Below, piece by piece: positions 8,997 through 18,306 of a stretch of 61,688 nucleotides of DNA. The position numbers and the translations under genes were made by a program. This DNA comes from Aliidiomarina sp047920995 (GTDB lineage Bacteria; Pseudomonadota; Gammaproteobacteria; Enterobacterales; Alteromonadaceae). The stretch spans positions 1 through 61,688 of the forward strand of contig NZ_JBLRWZ010000013.1 of NCBI RefSeq assembly GCF_047920995.1. Reading direction: 5' to 3'. The notes below the pieces were generated by a model that was not told the origin of the DNA, did no database searches, and was given only the letters and a program-made list of their open reading frames with translations. How positions within the stretch are numbered: the stretch's first letter is position 1; the number at the start of each line of letters is the position of its first letter.

Positions 8997-10430
8997 CTAC
9001 ATCCAGCGCTTATTATTGTTCGCAGTAAGCGCAAGCATTTCCGCATAAACTTTATCGGCGGTGGCCTTGCGCAACCACGGCAAGGTTAACGCACCACCCG
9101 CGGTATAGATTTTTACGCCACAAAAACCAAGCCTACGCTGAATGGGCCCCGATAACAGCGTAATACGTTGCATTTTCGCAGCTGGTGCAAAGCGCTCAGT
9201 ACAGCCAAACAAGCCCTGCCGCACCGCTATCCAATTACCATCAAAATACCAACCTAGATTGCGCCACCATAACCAACGTAATAGCAACATCACGAAAAAT
9301 ACTAGTGGTGCTGCCCACAGATCAATCAACCAGCCGGCAGCCAAACTAGGAATTAGCCAATAGCGCGGAATAATCCATCCGCCTACGCGCTGCCATTTTG
9401 CCGTTGGCAACTTTAAATCATTACTCACCAGTGCTTTATTATGGATATTCAGTACTGGTACCGTAAAGCGCCCTTCAGCTTTATCGTTAATGCCGCCCGC
9501 CTGTAGTATGCGCATTTGGCTGCGCCTTAATAGCCGCGCTACAAGCCCTTGGCGAAACTCTACCAATTGCAGTTTCGGCATGCGGAAGCTGCGCGAAAGA
9601 TGGGTAATTAACCCAGCAGTATAGGCAACTCGATCGCCCACTCTGCGTAAATGGTAACGATAGTATTGGTTGAAATAAAACAGTACCGCAGCGAACATTA
9701 ATACCATTAATGCCGCTATCCCAAAGCCGATTAATATCATTACGCCTTGCCATGCTGAGGCGTAACCTGCAACAAAACCTTCTACCCACTCCACCACAAA
9801 GGTGCTTACAACTTGATTCGAGAACAATAAGGCCAATAGCACACCGGCCACTATTAAGGCATTTTGAATCAAGCCCACCCGCAAAATTTCTGTATGCGGT
9901 AATTGCAGTTCAAAATCAGCACTGGCATTGCCGATTGCTGCCGCCTCACCCGATTCATCGGCAACTGCTTTGGTGGCTTGCAGAATATCGTATTGCAGTT
10001 GCTCAGCTAATTGCACGGGCAACCCCGCCACCTCTACTTCCGAGCCTTTACTCCCGGCACTTTGCAACTGCAAAATAGCTAAATTAAACGGTTTAAACCA
10101 AATTGGTTTGCGAATATCCGCCTGTTGAATGCGTTCGTAATCAAGGTTCAGCTCTACTCTGCTAAATACCCCTTCGCGCACCCGAATACGCTCTGGCTCA
10201 AGAGCAAAACTAAAGCGCCGATAGCGCAGCACTGTGGTGATTAAAAGTATGATGATCAACGCCAATAATGCGTACGGCCAATATTGCAGCATGCTGCGAA
10301 GGCCCACAAAAATAGCCACAAAGGCAGGTAGCGCGTTGTAAGCATGTTTCGCGGTAAGGCGTAGGCTACTGAGGAAAAAGAAAATGAGCGCAATAACCGG
10401 TAACCGCTGCCAGGCGATAGTTGGGCTCAT
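8997..10430 (-). CDS. Membrane protein with three bacterial PH (bPH2, YdbT-like) modules
   Basis: The 477-residue membrane protein carries at least three bPH2 (DUF304) modules. Signatures are FALEPERIRVREG near residue 75, YRYHLRRVGDRV near 255 and WYFDGNWIAVRQG near 400. The last two end in the family hallmark (R-x8-G-x4-I-x-x-AGG); the third reads CGVKIYTAGG. Hydrophobic pairs of helices lie between modules (near 20-65, 180-250 and 350-385). It resembles B. subtilis YdbT, whose role is poorly defined. It overlaps the upstream bPH2 gene by 4 bases (ATGA), giving a YdbS-YdbT-like two-gene operon. Confidence 0.87.
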   Translation of the reverse strand: MSPTIAWQRLPVIALIFFFLSSLRLTAKHAYNALPAFVAIFVGLRSMLQYWPYALLALIIILLITTVLRYRRFSFALEPERIRVREGVFSRVELNLDYERIQQADIRKPIWFKPFNLAILQLQSAGSKGSEVEVAGLPVQLAEQLQYDILQATKAVADESGEAAAIGNASADFELQLPHTEILRVGLIQNALIVAGVLLALLFSNQVVSTFVVEWVEGFVAGYASAWQGVMILIGFGIAALMVLMFAAVLFYFNQYYRYHLRRVGDRVAYTAGLITHLSRSFRMPKLQLVEFRQGLVARLLRRSQMRILQAGGINDKAEGRFTVPVLNIHNKALVSNDLKLPTAKWQRVGGWIIPRYWLIPSLAAGWLIDLWAAPLVFFVMLLLRWLWWRNLGWYFDGNWIAVRQGLFGCTERFAPAAKMQRITLLSGPIQRRLGFCGVKIYTAGGALTLPWLRKATADKVYAEMLALTANNNKRWM

Positions 10431-11038
10431 AGCGTTTTATCCTCACCTTGCATTGCGTTTTCTTGCCTACTTTCTGCAACAGTAGCGGTAGATTCGTGCG
10501 CATTACTAACCGGGGCTTCGCTAGTGTTGGCCGTTTCCGTAGCATCGGTAATTGCTGCATCTTGCAATTCTTCTTGGCGAATTTTCGCGATCAAATTATC
10601 CCGAATTGCTTCACTTACGTGGGGCGCTAAACCTGGAATCGTAAGATCTGAACCAATCCCTCCAGCGGTATACAGTTTTAGGCTTGATAAACCCAGCATA
10701 CGCTCCACAGGCCCGCGTTCTATTTCAATATGCTGAAGCCGATTATGGGTAACGGCCGTTTCGCGATGCCAAAGTGCCCCAACCCGAAAACTCACAACTT
10801 CAGGTTCTAGTGCATAGCTTGTTACACGTGCGCGAGCAGGCGCCCAGAATACAAACAGAATAAACCACAGAATAAACAATTGGGCCGCAACCGTTAACGG
10901 AATCCACTTGGGCATCTGTTCAATCCAAATCGCTCCCGCAATTGCGGCAATGAAAAACACGCCTAAAAAGATAGTGTTACCAAAGCGAAGTTGATTTTTA
11001 TAGTTAGCTTCCACTGCTTTCCAGTTAGGTGATGCCAT
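10427..11038 (-). CDS. PH domain-containing membrane protein (YdbS-like)
   Basis: The 203-residue protein has two predicted transmembrane helices (residues about 20-60) and one bPH2 domain. The domain starts SYALEPEVVSFRVG and ends SLKLYTAGG, with the conserved NRLQHIEIERGP in between. The C-terminal 50 residues are acidic, Ala/Thr-rich and probably disordered. AAGGATAACC precedes the ATG. It is the first gene of a two-gene operon with the three-module YdbT-like protein, and the two probably form a membrane complex (inference from the family's conserved pairing). Confidence 0.87.
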   Translation of the reverse strand: MASPNWKAVEANYKNQLRFGNTIFLGVFFIAAIAGAIWIEQMPKWIPLTVAAQLFILWFILFVFWAPARARVTSYALEPEVVSFRVGALWHRETAVTHNRLQHIEIERGPVERMLGLSSLKLYTAGGIGSDLTIPGLAPHVSEAIRDNLIAKIRQEELQDAAITDATETANTSEAPVSNAHESTATVAESRQENAMQGEDKTL

Positions 11039-11193
11039 AATGGTTATCCTTATTGTAATTTTGTGAGTATATTATCATAAGCACGGTAAAGCGCATTTAC
11101 AGCAGTTTTTTTTCAGAGTGAATTCTATCCGCGCTCTGGCAATAAATGAGTGCCACGAGTAAACCCAAAAGAGCAGCGCAAGGTACGCAACAC

Positions 11194-12102
11194 ATGAGCA
11201 AACAAATGTTGGCGCAAAAATTGGCATTGCTTGTATTCATTATCAGCATCCTGCTGCACCAAACGGTGCCTGTTAAAGCGCAAGAGGCAAGTGATATCGC
11301 AACACTGAATTGGGTTATTAACACCGCACCTCCCTTTCATATCATCAACGGCTCGCATTCTGGAAAGGGTATATGTGACGTGCTCATGGATATCATAGAT
11401 GAACAATTACCAGAGCTAGCAAGTAGCCGAGTTGTATTACCACAAACACGCATTCGGCAAAAATTTGAACAGGAAGTAGATCAGTGCTTTCCTTGCATGA
11501 TTTATAGCCCAACACCAAGCGATACCGTACAAACAGAACCTACGCATTTTTATTACCCACATGGCATTATCACCACCAAAGAAAAGGCATTGATCATACA
11601 AGAGCGCCACGGCAATCCGGTGCGCTTAGCAAGCTTAATTACCGATCGCGAATTTCGCTTCGGCTACCCCGATGGGCGGCATTACCCCGCCGTGCAGAAC
11701 ATTGTAGACCAAGCAGTGCAAAGCGATGTTACGCGGGTGGCCCACACTGGTGAAAATGCAACGGTCGCTATTTTAGCTATGATTAAAGCAGAGCGTATTG
11801 ATTACACTATCGATTATCAAATTCTGCATAATTTCGATATCGCCGAAAACGAAGCTACTGATTTGGCTTTTTTAGAAATTGCCGAAACTCAAGGGCAGCA
11901 CGTTTTAGGTGCAATAGGCTGTACTAATACGGCATGGGGTAGAGCCGTGGTAAAAGAAATCAACCGGATACTACCAAATGTTCGGCAACACCCAGAGTTT
12001 TTGCAAACACTCGATCTCTGGTTTAATGATAATCCTGAATCTGAGCCATATCGTGAGTTACTGCGTAAACGAGTGTGGCATGTAACTGGTGCAAACCAGT
12101 GA
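11194..12102 (+). CDS. Periplasmic solute-binding-like protein (TIGR02285-like)
   Basis: The predicted protein of about 302 residues begins MSKQMLAQK, followed by a hydrophobic helix and a signal-peptidase site near VKAQEA, so it is exported. The mature part resembles the type-2 periplasmic binding fold. It has a WVINTAPPFHI opening, then YYPHGIITTKEKA and the FRFGYPDGRHYPAV segment typical of this orphan family often annotated TIGR02285. The ligand is unknown. An in-frame ATG at 11146 would add 16 residues before the signal peptide and lacks a ribosome-binding site. AAGGT upstream of 11194 supports the shorter form. No transporter genes are adjacent. Confidence 0.75.
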   Translation: MSKQMLAQKLALLVFIISILLHQTVPVKAQEASDIATLNWVINTAPPFHIINGSHSGKGICDVLMDIIDEQLPELASSRVVLPQTRIRQKFEQEVDQCFPCMIYSPTPSDTVQTEPTHFYYPHGIITTKEKALIIQERHGNPVRLASLITDREFRFGYPDGRHYPAVQNIVDQAVQSDVTRVAHTGENATVAILAMIKAERIDYTIDYQILHNFDIAENEATDLAFLEIAETQGQHVLGAIGCTNTAWGRAVVKEINRILPNVRQHPEFLQTLDLWFNDNPESEPYRELLRKRVWHVTGANQ

Positions 12103-12124
12103 TTTTTAATCAAATGAGGCTTTC

Positions 12125-12601
12125 ATGATAAACGAAAATGATAAGATACCAGCGGGTACGCTAAGTACCAAAGGCACAATCGGTACCGAACAATTTGATC
12201 CCGCAGAGAAGTTTGCGAAAGGCACGCACGTGCTATTTGCTGTTCCTGGTGCATTCACCCCTACCTGCTCTGAACAGCACTTACCGGGCTATGTTGAACA
12301 TGCCGATAAATTTGTAGCAAAAGGCGTAAACGGCTTGTATTGCCTAGCCACCAACGATGCTTTTGTAATGCAAGCTTGGGCGAACTCATTGAATGTAAAT
12401 AACAAAGTAACCATGTTATCGGATGGTGATGCTGGTTGGAGCGAAAAGCTTGGCCTAACCATGGATACGGGTGCATTTGGCGGTGTTCGCACACAACGCT
12501 TTGCCATGATTATTCGTGATGGTGTGGTAACCAACTTATTTGTTGAAGGCCCACAGGCTTTCGAAGTAAGCGCTGCCGAGCACGTGCTCAAGCACTTATA
12601 A
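12125..12601 (+). CDS. Peroxiredoxin, Prx5 (glutaredoxin-dependent type)
   Basis: The 158-residue protein is a thiol peroxidase of the Prx5/type II class. The peroxidatic Cys is in PGAFTPTCSEQHLPG near residue 46. The distal Arg lies in GGVRTQRFAMI near residue 127. GLYCLATNDAFVMQAW is the conserved strand after the first CxxC-free loop. Proteins of this class reduce H2O2 and alkyl hydroperoxides using glutathione/glutaredoxin or thioredoxin; some relatives are fused to glutaredoxin, but this one is not. GAGG precedes the ATG and a strong terminator follows the stop. Confidence 0.92.
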   Translation: MINENDKIPAGTLSTKGTIGTEQFDPAEKFAKGTHVLFAVPGAFTPTCSEQHLPGYVEHADKFVAKGVNGLYCLATNDAFVMQAWANSLNVNNKVTMLSDGDAGWSEKLGLTMDTGAFGGVRTQRFAMIIRDGVVTNLFVEGPQAFEVSAAEHVLKHL

Positions 12602-12614
12602 TTGCTAGTTGTAG

Positions 12615-12653
12615 AACCCCGAGCTGCGGTAACGTTGCTCGGGGTTTTATTTT
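12615..12653 (+). terminator. Rho-independent terminator after the peroxiredoxin gene
   Basis: AACCCCGAGC (12615-12624) pairs with GCTCGGGGTT (12637-12646), and TTATTTTT follows. It is a strong intrinsic terminator for the peroxiredoxin gene, lying between it and the convergent recD. Confidence 0.85.
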
Positions 12654-12668
12654 TAGCGCGCGATCATT

Positions 12669-14591
12669 TCACAAACCACTACTGCGCACCACACGTTGCT
12701 GCACCGCGGCCGCAAAAATCGCTTGCCTAGGCGTAACTAAAGTAAAATGTTCACTGGCGCGAGTAATACCGGTATACACCAACTCCCGGGTAAGTAACGG
12801 ATTCAACTCATCGGGTAGGGCCATTACCGTGTGTTTAAATTCCGAGCCTTGCGATTTATGTACCGTAAGTGCAAACACCGTTTCTACATCGCTGAGCCGG
12901 CTCGGTAATACCCACCGCACGCCGCCGTCGGCTTGCTCAAACACCACGCGCAGTTTACCTGTGTGTGGATCAAGTAATGTAATGCCAATGTCACCATTCA
13001 TCAGATTTAAGGTGTAGTTATTGCGCTGCACCAACACGGGCCTACCTACATACCAACCTTTACTGCGCTCTATAAGGCCGGCGCGTTGCAGCCACTCAGC
13101 GATATGCTGATTTAAACCCGCCACACCCCAATTACCTTTGCGCAATGCCACCAGCAGCTGAAAGCTTCGGTGTACTTGCAATACCTGCTTGGCCCATTGA
13201 TCACGGGCGTTTAATGGCGATTCTTCGGCAATAACCGCATCACTCTGTTTGGCCAGCTGTAAATACGCTCGGTATCCTGCCACGATTAACTGCTTTAGTT
13301 CACTACTGTTGTTGTTTGCTGTAACCAGCAAATCAATATCCGCAAATCGTTCGAAGAGTGCTAAGGTTTCACTTGCTCCAGCATTTACAGCACGAGCCAA
13401 GTTACCAATGCCTGAACGTTCACCGAAGCGGTGGCTTTTGCGCAACATTACCGTGGCTTGGTTATAAATACTCGGGCCCGCCGCAACCTTGTTGTTGCTG
13501 GCACCATAATCTTGTATCTGCGCAGGAGCATATGGCGCCAGCAGGGCTAATGTTTCGGGCAAATAATTGCCTAGCTCCGCATTTCTGCACAAATCACCCA
13601 GTACGGAACCAGCCTCCACAGAGGCCAGCTGGTCTTTATCGCCCAGTAAAATAAGCTTGGCATTCGCCGGTAACGCCGCCATTAAGCTCGCCATCATTTC
13701 TACATCTACCATAGAGGCTTCATCCACCACTACTACATCCGCGGCCAACGGCCTGTGGCTGTTATGCTTAAATGATCGCCGAAATGGTTTTGCACCAAGC
13801 AACTTGTGCAAGGTTACTACTTCCGTAGGAATACCCTGTTGCATTGCTGCTGGTAAACGGTTAATTGCGCCAGCAATAGATTCGGTAAGCCGCGCTGCAG
13901 CCTTACCGGTAGGTGCGGCTAAGCGTATCCGCAAATCACTTCCGCCACTTTGCAGCAAAATTGCCAACAATCGCACTACGGTAGTGGTTTTACCGGTACC
14001 TGGCCCACCAGTAATAATAGTGAACTGACGCTGCACAGCCATAGCGCAGGCTAAACTTTGCCAATGAATATCATGCTGATTTTCTTCTAATTCAGCTGCG
14101 AATACCCGTTGCAATAATTCACCAAGTTGTGCGCTGGGCACCTGCTTGGTAATGCGCTTGGCAATCGCTTGCGCTACCTGTTGCTCAGCCTTCCATAACC
14201 GTGCCAGATATAAATGGTTTGCGCACCGTACCAATGGTTTTTGTACAGATAATTCACCTGTTTCACGGTGCTCTACCCAATCACTTGCTGCCAGTGCGCT
14301 ATCCACACTATCAATGTTTAACAAATCCCGAATAGCACTCCCAGATTCGATATCAATTCCGAGCTGATTCGTAGGCTCCGCGCATACCTCATTAAGCCGC
14401 AAGCAACTGTGGCCACGGCCGTATTGGTGGCTTACCAGCGCACACAACAACACTAATACCGGAGCGTGCTCACCTTGCTCTGGAGAGAGCTTTTGTAGAA
14501 CAGCAGGCAACTCAACGTCAATCGGCCGGAGCTCACGAGCTAGCACTTTTTCGTGCAACCAGCTTTGTACGGTTGCTAAACTATTGTTCAT
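12669..14591 (-). CDS. recD: Exodeoxyribonuclease V alpha subunit RecD
   Basis: The 640-residue product is the 5'-3' SF1B helicase of RecBCD. The Walker A motif TGGPGTGKTTT lies near residue 200. DEASMVDVEM is the Walker B region, LLGDKDQLASV is motif III, and TVHKSQGSEF near the C-terminus is motif V. The start at ATG 14591 (MNNSLATV) was chosen because GGGGG precedes it and it overlaps the recB end by 11 bases. A longer reading inside recB has no support. It is the last gene of recC-recB-recD. Confidence 0.95.
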   Translation of the reverse strand: MNNSLATVQSWLHEKVLARELRPIDVELPAVLQKLSPEQGEHAPVLVLLCALVSHQYGRGHSCLRLNEVCAEPTNQLGIDIESGSAIRDLLNIDSVDSALAASDWVEHRETGELSVQKPLVRCANHLYLARLWKAEQQVAQAIAKRITKQVPSAQLGELLQRVFAAELEENQHDIHWQSLACAMAVQRQFTIITGGPGTGKTTTVVRLLAILLQSGGSDLRIRLAAPTGKAAARLTESIAGAINRLPAAMQQGIPTEVVTLHKLLGAKPFRRSFKHNSHRPLAADVVVVDEASMVDVEMMASLMAALPANAKLILLGDKDQLASVEAGSVLGDLCRNAELGNYLPETLALLAPYAPAQIQDYGASNNKVAAGPSIYNQATVMLRKSHRFGERSGIGNLARAVNAGASETLALFERFADIDLLVTANNNSSELKQLIVAGYRAYLQLAKQSDAVIAEESPLNARDQWAKQVLQVHRSFQLLVALRKGNWGVAGLNQHIAEWLQRAGLIERSKGWYVGRPVLVQRNNYTLNLMNGDIGITLLDPHTGKLRVVFEQADGGVRWVLPSRLSDVETVFALTVHKSQGSEFKHTVMALPDELNPLLTRELVYTGITRASEHFTLVTPRQAIFAAAVQQRVVRSSGL

Positions 14592-17500
14592 TCTTAGCCC
14601 CCTGTAACCCTGATTGAGTTGGCGTGTGGCGAGTATCGTTATCAGCAAATAGCGCATCTAGCTCGAGTAGCAGTTCAATGGGTGGCTGCACCATACACTG
14701 CCCTTGTTTGGGGGCGCGAATAAACCAGTACATAGCACCGCCTAAATACTCACTCATACGGCTGCGATAATCTGGTATACGCGCGCTCAATAAACGATGC
14801 AAAGCGAATAAATACAAACTAGCCTGCACATCGTAGCGCTTTTCCAGCATTGCTTTTTGCATTGCCGCAGCACCATATGCACTCTCATCCGCGCCTAACC
14901 AGTTTGATTTGTAATCACATACCCAATACCGGCCTTCGCTATCCACATAGGTTAAATCAATAAAGCCTTTCAGCATGCCGTTTAGTGTTTCATCAAGTAA
15001 CTCAGGGCGAGCAATACCTGGCCACACATGGCGGCGAATTACCGCATCCAAATCGCCAGCGCGCACGGTGTTTACGGCCAGCCAAAATTCCATTTCCGAA
15101 ACCGCTTTGGGTAGTTCTGCCAAGCATTGCACGCTAGTGCTCAATTGCACCGTAGCCATTTCTTGCAGCCAGCCGTGAATTGCATCCAAGTGCTCCTGCC
15201 ATCCGCGCAGAGTTAACCTACGTTCTAGCCATTGCTTGGTTTCAGCGCTAGCTGTTTCTGCGAAGCGTGTTTCGCAAGCATACTCGAGTAACGAATGTAA
15301 AAATGTACCGGCAGCGGCTCCGCGCGCGAAGGCATGAATACCAGCAAGTGGCTGGGTAGATATCGCCTCGTTCGGCAGCTCATCATCATCCTGATACTGT
15401 TCATGCACGGCTGTATCCGGTGCTTCCCCACCTACCGTGGCACCTATGCGTAGTGCTGAATAACTCGCAATCCACCAGTGTTCACGCAGTACCTTCGCTG
15501 CTAACCGCTCTGCTTGCTGTGGTACAAATTCATCTGCGTTACCGCTAAAGTGCGCCAGCGTGGGGCGCGCTTCCGCACGCCAAGGCAGCTCCGCTAATGC
15601 GGTTTTTAAATCAGCCGCCGAGGGTTTTTCGGGTAACCCAAGTAAAGCACCTAAGCCGCTGCGCTCAATTTTACTGTGTTTTGCTGTGCCTTCTTTATAC
15701 GCGGCAATCCCCAACCAGCAGGCATAAACAGGCCGGGTTAAGGCAACATATAACAAACGAATATCTTCTTGCAGCCGCTCATTATCGGCACGCGCTAAAG
15801 CTTCATCGTCGGGTTCAAGCTCAACCACCATGCGCCCATCGGCTTGAAAACGAACGGGCTGGCCTTTTTTCACCGCCCGAAAGCTGCAAATGAAGGGTAA
15901 AAACACCAAGCTGTATTGCAGCCCTTTCGATTTATGGATAGTAACTACCTTGATACGTTCCGCATCACTTTCTAACCGCTGCACCAGTTCTTCATTTTTA
16001 TTAGCTTCAGAAAGTTGCTGAGCGAACCAACGCAATAATCCGGTTTCACCATCACGGTGCGCGCTTTCTTGCTGCAGTAGCTCGGCTAAATGCAACATGT
16101 TAGTAAGTGTTCGCTCACCCTCATCACCTTGCAGCCAATGCTGTGGCAACTCGAAGAAGTGCAACCAAGCGCGTAGCATGGGCAACACTCCTTGGTAACG
16201 CCAAATATCGCGGAACTCACGCACCCGATCGGTAACCTGTTCCCAATCTTGTTCATTCTCCAACCATGCAGCCAAGCCCGCATCGCTTTGCCCAGATAAC
16301 CTCAACATCAACGCCGCGCGTAAACGCGTTTCGTTATCGGGTGCATACACCGCTTGTAGCCAGCTCAGCATAGTAGTGGCTTCTTCTGTGGCAAAAATCG
16401 AATCTTTATCCGACATATATACCGAGCGCAAGCCACGCGCACTTAGCTGCTGCCGTACCATCGCAGCTTCATTGCGATCGCGAACCAAAATAGCGATATC
16501 AGCGGGAGTAATTGCCTGTAACAAAGATTCTCCCGCAGCTGCAAACCCTGCAGCACCGGAATCACTCTCATTCAGAAGCCCAGCGATACGATCCGCGCAT
16601 GCTTCGGCCATTTGCTGTTGATAAGCCCCTTTGCTCAGCTCGCTGGCCGCTTCATCAACCAGCCAGTAATTTACCGCAGGCGTTGCTTGTTGCTGTTCCA
16701 GTAAACTTCCTGTGCGCCCAGCCGCGGTTACCGGCAAAAATGGCAGCGGGTTATGTTGCTCGTGGGCAAACCCAAATGCACCTTGCGGCTGCTGCTCAGC
16801 TCGGCTAAACAAGGCATTCACACCCTCAACTAATGCTTCAGTAGAACGAAAATTCTTCGGCAAATTGTAATGATGCCCAGTGGTTAATTCGCGCGCTTGT
16901 AAGTAGGTATGTAAATCTGCGCCCCGGAAGCTATAAATCGCCTGCTTGGGATCGCCCACCAGCACCAACCCATATTCGTTAGTTTGCACATCCGGATACA
17001 CCTGCCGAAAAATACCAAACTGGATTGGATCGGTATCTTGGAATTCATCCACCATCGCCATGGGAAACTGCGCACGAATACGGGCGGCTAATACGCTACC
17101 GCCATCGCTATGCAGTGCTGCATGCAAGCGCGTAAGGAGATCATCGAAACCCAGTTCTGCGCGTTGCACTTTACGTGCCGTAAACTCAGCTGCGAACCAT
17201 TCCGCTGCATGGCTTAATACCGCCAAGCGCACCTGTGGGCGTTGTTGAATTAACTCTAGGAGTTCGGCAAACAAGGTAAATAACGGATGCTCAGGTGGCT
17301 CTTTCCCTTTTTTGGTGCGCGCCAGTAATTTTTCCGCAGAAAATTTCTCAACAATCTCTTGGCTACTTTTTGCTAACGGATCAAAAAGCTCAGGATGCTG
17401 CTGCCACAACAGCAGTTGTGGGCGCTCTGTTGCGAACCATTTCTCAGCCTTATAACTATTTTTATTCAGTAGCTCAGCCTCGATAGCAGCATCAATAGCC

Positions 17501-18306
17501 GCCACGGCGCTGCCAAGGTTTCCTGAACTAAGTTTTTCTACATCATCTGTATCTAAAAATGCCATATCAAGCGCACTGGTAATTTGCGCACTTTTGCTAT
17601 CCACGCGCTGCAGCCATTGCGCTAAAATATGCGCAACTTGCCCAGGTTCTTGCCCCTTTGGCAGATCATTTCCCGCTGCCTGGAACTGTAAACTACCACC
17701 TTCCGCCCGCAACCATGGTTGCACGCTGCGATATAAGGCTTCCGGGCTGCTCGCGATACTACCAAGCTCGGCAAGCATGCGGCTATCGGTAAGGGGATAC
17801 AGAAAATAGCGCCAGTAATCGCGGGCAATTTGTAGGCTTAACTCACGTAAATCGTGATTCATTGTTTGCGCAAAAGCAGTACCTGCATCAAAAGCATGCT
17901 CACTCAGCATACGCTGACACCAGCCGTGAATGGTAAAGATGGCTGCCTCGTCCATCCATTCTGCCGCCAATTGTAATTGTGCCGCACAACGTTGATGCAT
18001 ATGTGGTGGATAATCCGCAACGATTTCGGCAAGAACCGCATCGGCGGCTAACTCACCACGAAAAACTTGCGCTGCAGCTACTAAGCGTTGGCGAATCCGA
18101 TCACGCAACTCTTCGGTAGCGGCCTTCGTAAAAGTAACCACCAGAATTTGTGGCGGTAACATCGCCAAGCCTTGCACTGGCTGGGTATTTTGCTCGCCAT
18201 GCCCAAGCACTAAACGCACGTATAAAGCAGCTAAAGTATAAGTTTTGCCGGTGCCAGCACTCGCTTCAATAAGCCGCATACCTTGCAGTGGGAAATCGCG
18301 AATCAT
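14581..18306 (-). CDS. recB: Exodeoxyribonuclease V beta subunit RecB
   Basis: The 1241-residue subunit combines a UvrD-type 3'-5' helicase with the single nuclease domain of RecBCD. Helicase motif I is EASAGTGKTYT at residues about 14-24. DEFQDTDPIQF is motif II, GDPKQAIYSFRGAD is motif III, and TIHKSKGLQY near residue 790 is motif V. The C-terminal nuclease has GFIDLTY and the catalytic VCDYKSNW, so Chi-regulated degradation should be possible. It overlaps recC by 4 bases and recD by 11. The length is slightly above E. coli RecB (1180). Confidence 0.96.
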   Translation of the reverse strand: MIRDFPLQGMRLIEASAGTGKTYTLAALYVRLVLGHGEQNTQPVQGLAMLPPQILVVTFTKAATEELRDRIRQRLVAAAQVFRGELAADAVLAEIVADYPPHMHQRCAAQLQLAAEWMDEAAIFTIHGWCQRMLSEHAFDAGTAFAQTMNHDLRELSLQIARDYWRYFLYPLTDSRMLAELGSIASSPEALYRSVQPWLRAEGGSLQFQAAGNDLPKGQEPGQVAHILAQWLQRVDSKSAQITSALDMAFLDTDDVEKLSSGNLGSAVAAIDAAIEAELLNKNSYKAEKWFATERPQLLLWQQHPELFDPLAKSSQEIVEKFSAEKLLARTKKGKEPPEHPLFTLFAELLELIQQRPQVRLAVLSHAAEWFAAEFTARKVQRAELGFDDLLTRLHAALHSDGGSVLAARIRAQFPMAMVDEFQDTDPIQFGIFRQVYPDVQTNEYGLVLVGDPKQAIYSFRGADLHTYLQARELTTGHHYNLPKNFRSTEALVEGVNALFSRAEQQPQGAFGFAHEQHNPLPFLPVTAAGRTGSLLEQQQATPAVNYWLVDEAASELSKGAYQQQMAEACADRIAGLLNESDSGAAGFAAAGESLLQAITPADIAILVRDRNEAAMVRQQLSARGLRSVYMSDKDSIFATEEATTMLSWLQAVYAPDNETRLRAALMLRLSGQSDAGLAAWLENEQDWEQVTDRVREFRDIWRYQGVLPMLRAWLHFFELPQHWLQGDEGERTLTNMLHLAELLQQESAHRDGETGLLRWFAQQLSEANKNEELVQRLESDAERIKVVTIHKSKGLQYSLVFLPFICSFRAVKKGQPVRFQADGRMVVELEPDDEALARADNERLQEDIRLLYVALTRPVYACWLGIAAYKEGTAKHSKIERSGLGALLGLPEKPSAADLKTALAELPWRAEARPTLAHFSGNADEFVPQQAERLAAKVLREHWWIASYSALRIGATVGGEAPDTAVHEQYQDDDELPNEAISTQPLAGIHAFARGAAAGTFLHSLLEYACETRFAETASAETKQWLERRLTLRGWQEHLDAIHGWLQEMATVQLSTSVQCLAELPKAVSEMEFWLAVNTVRAGDLDAVIRRHVWPGIARPELLDETLNGMLKGFIDLTYVDSEGRYWVCDYKSNWLGADESAYGAAAMQKAMLEKRYDVQASLYLFALHRLLSARIPDYRSRMSEYLGGAMYWFIRAPKQGQCMVQPPIELLLELDALFADNDTRHTPTQSGLQGAKNEQ

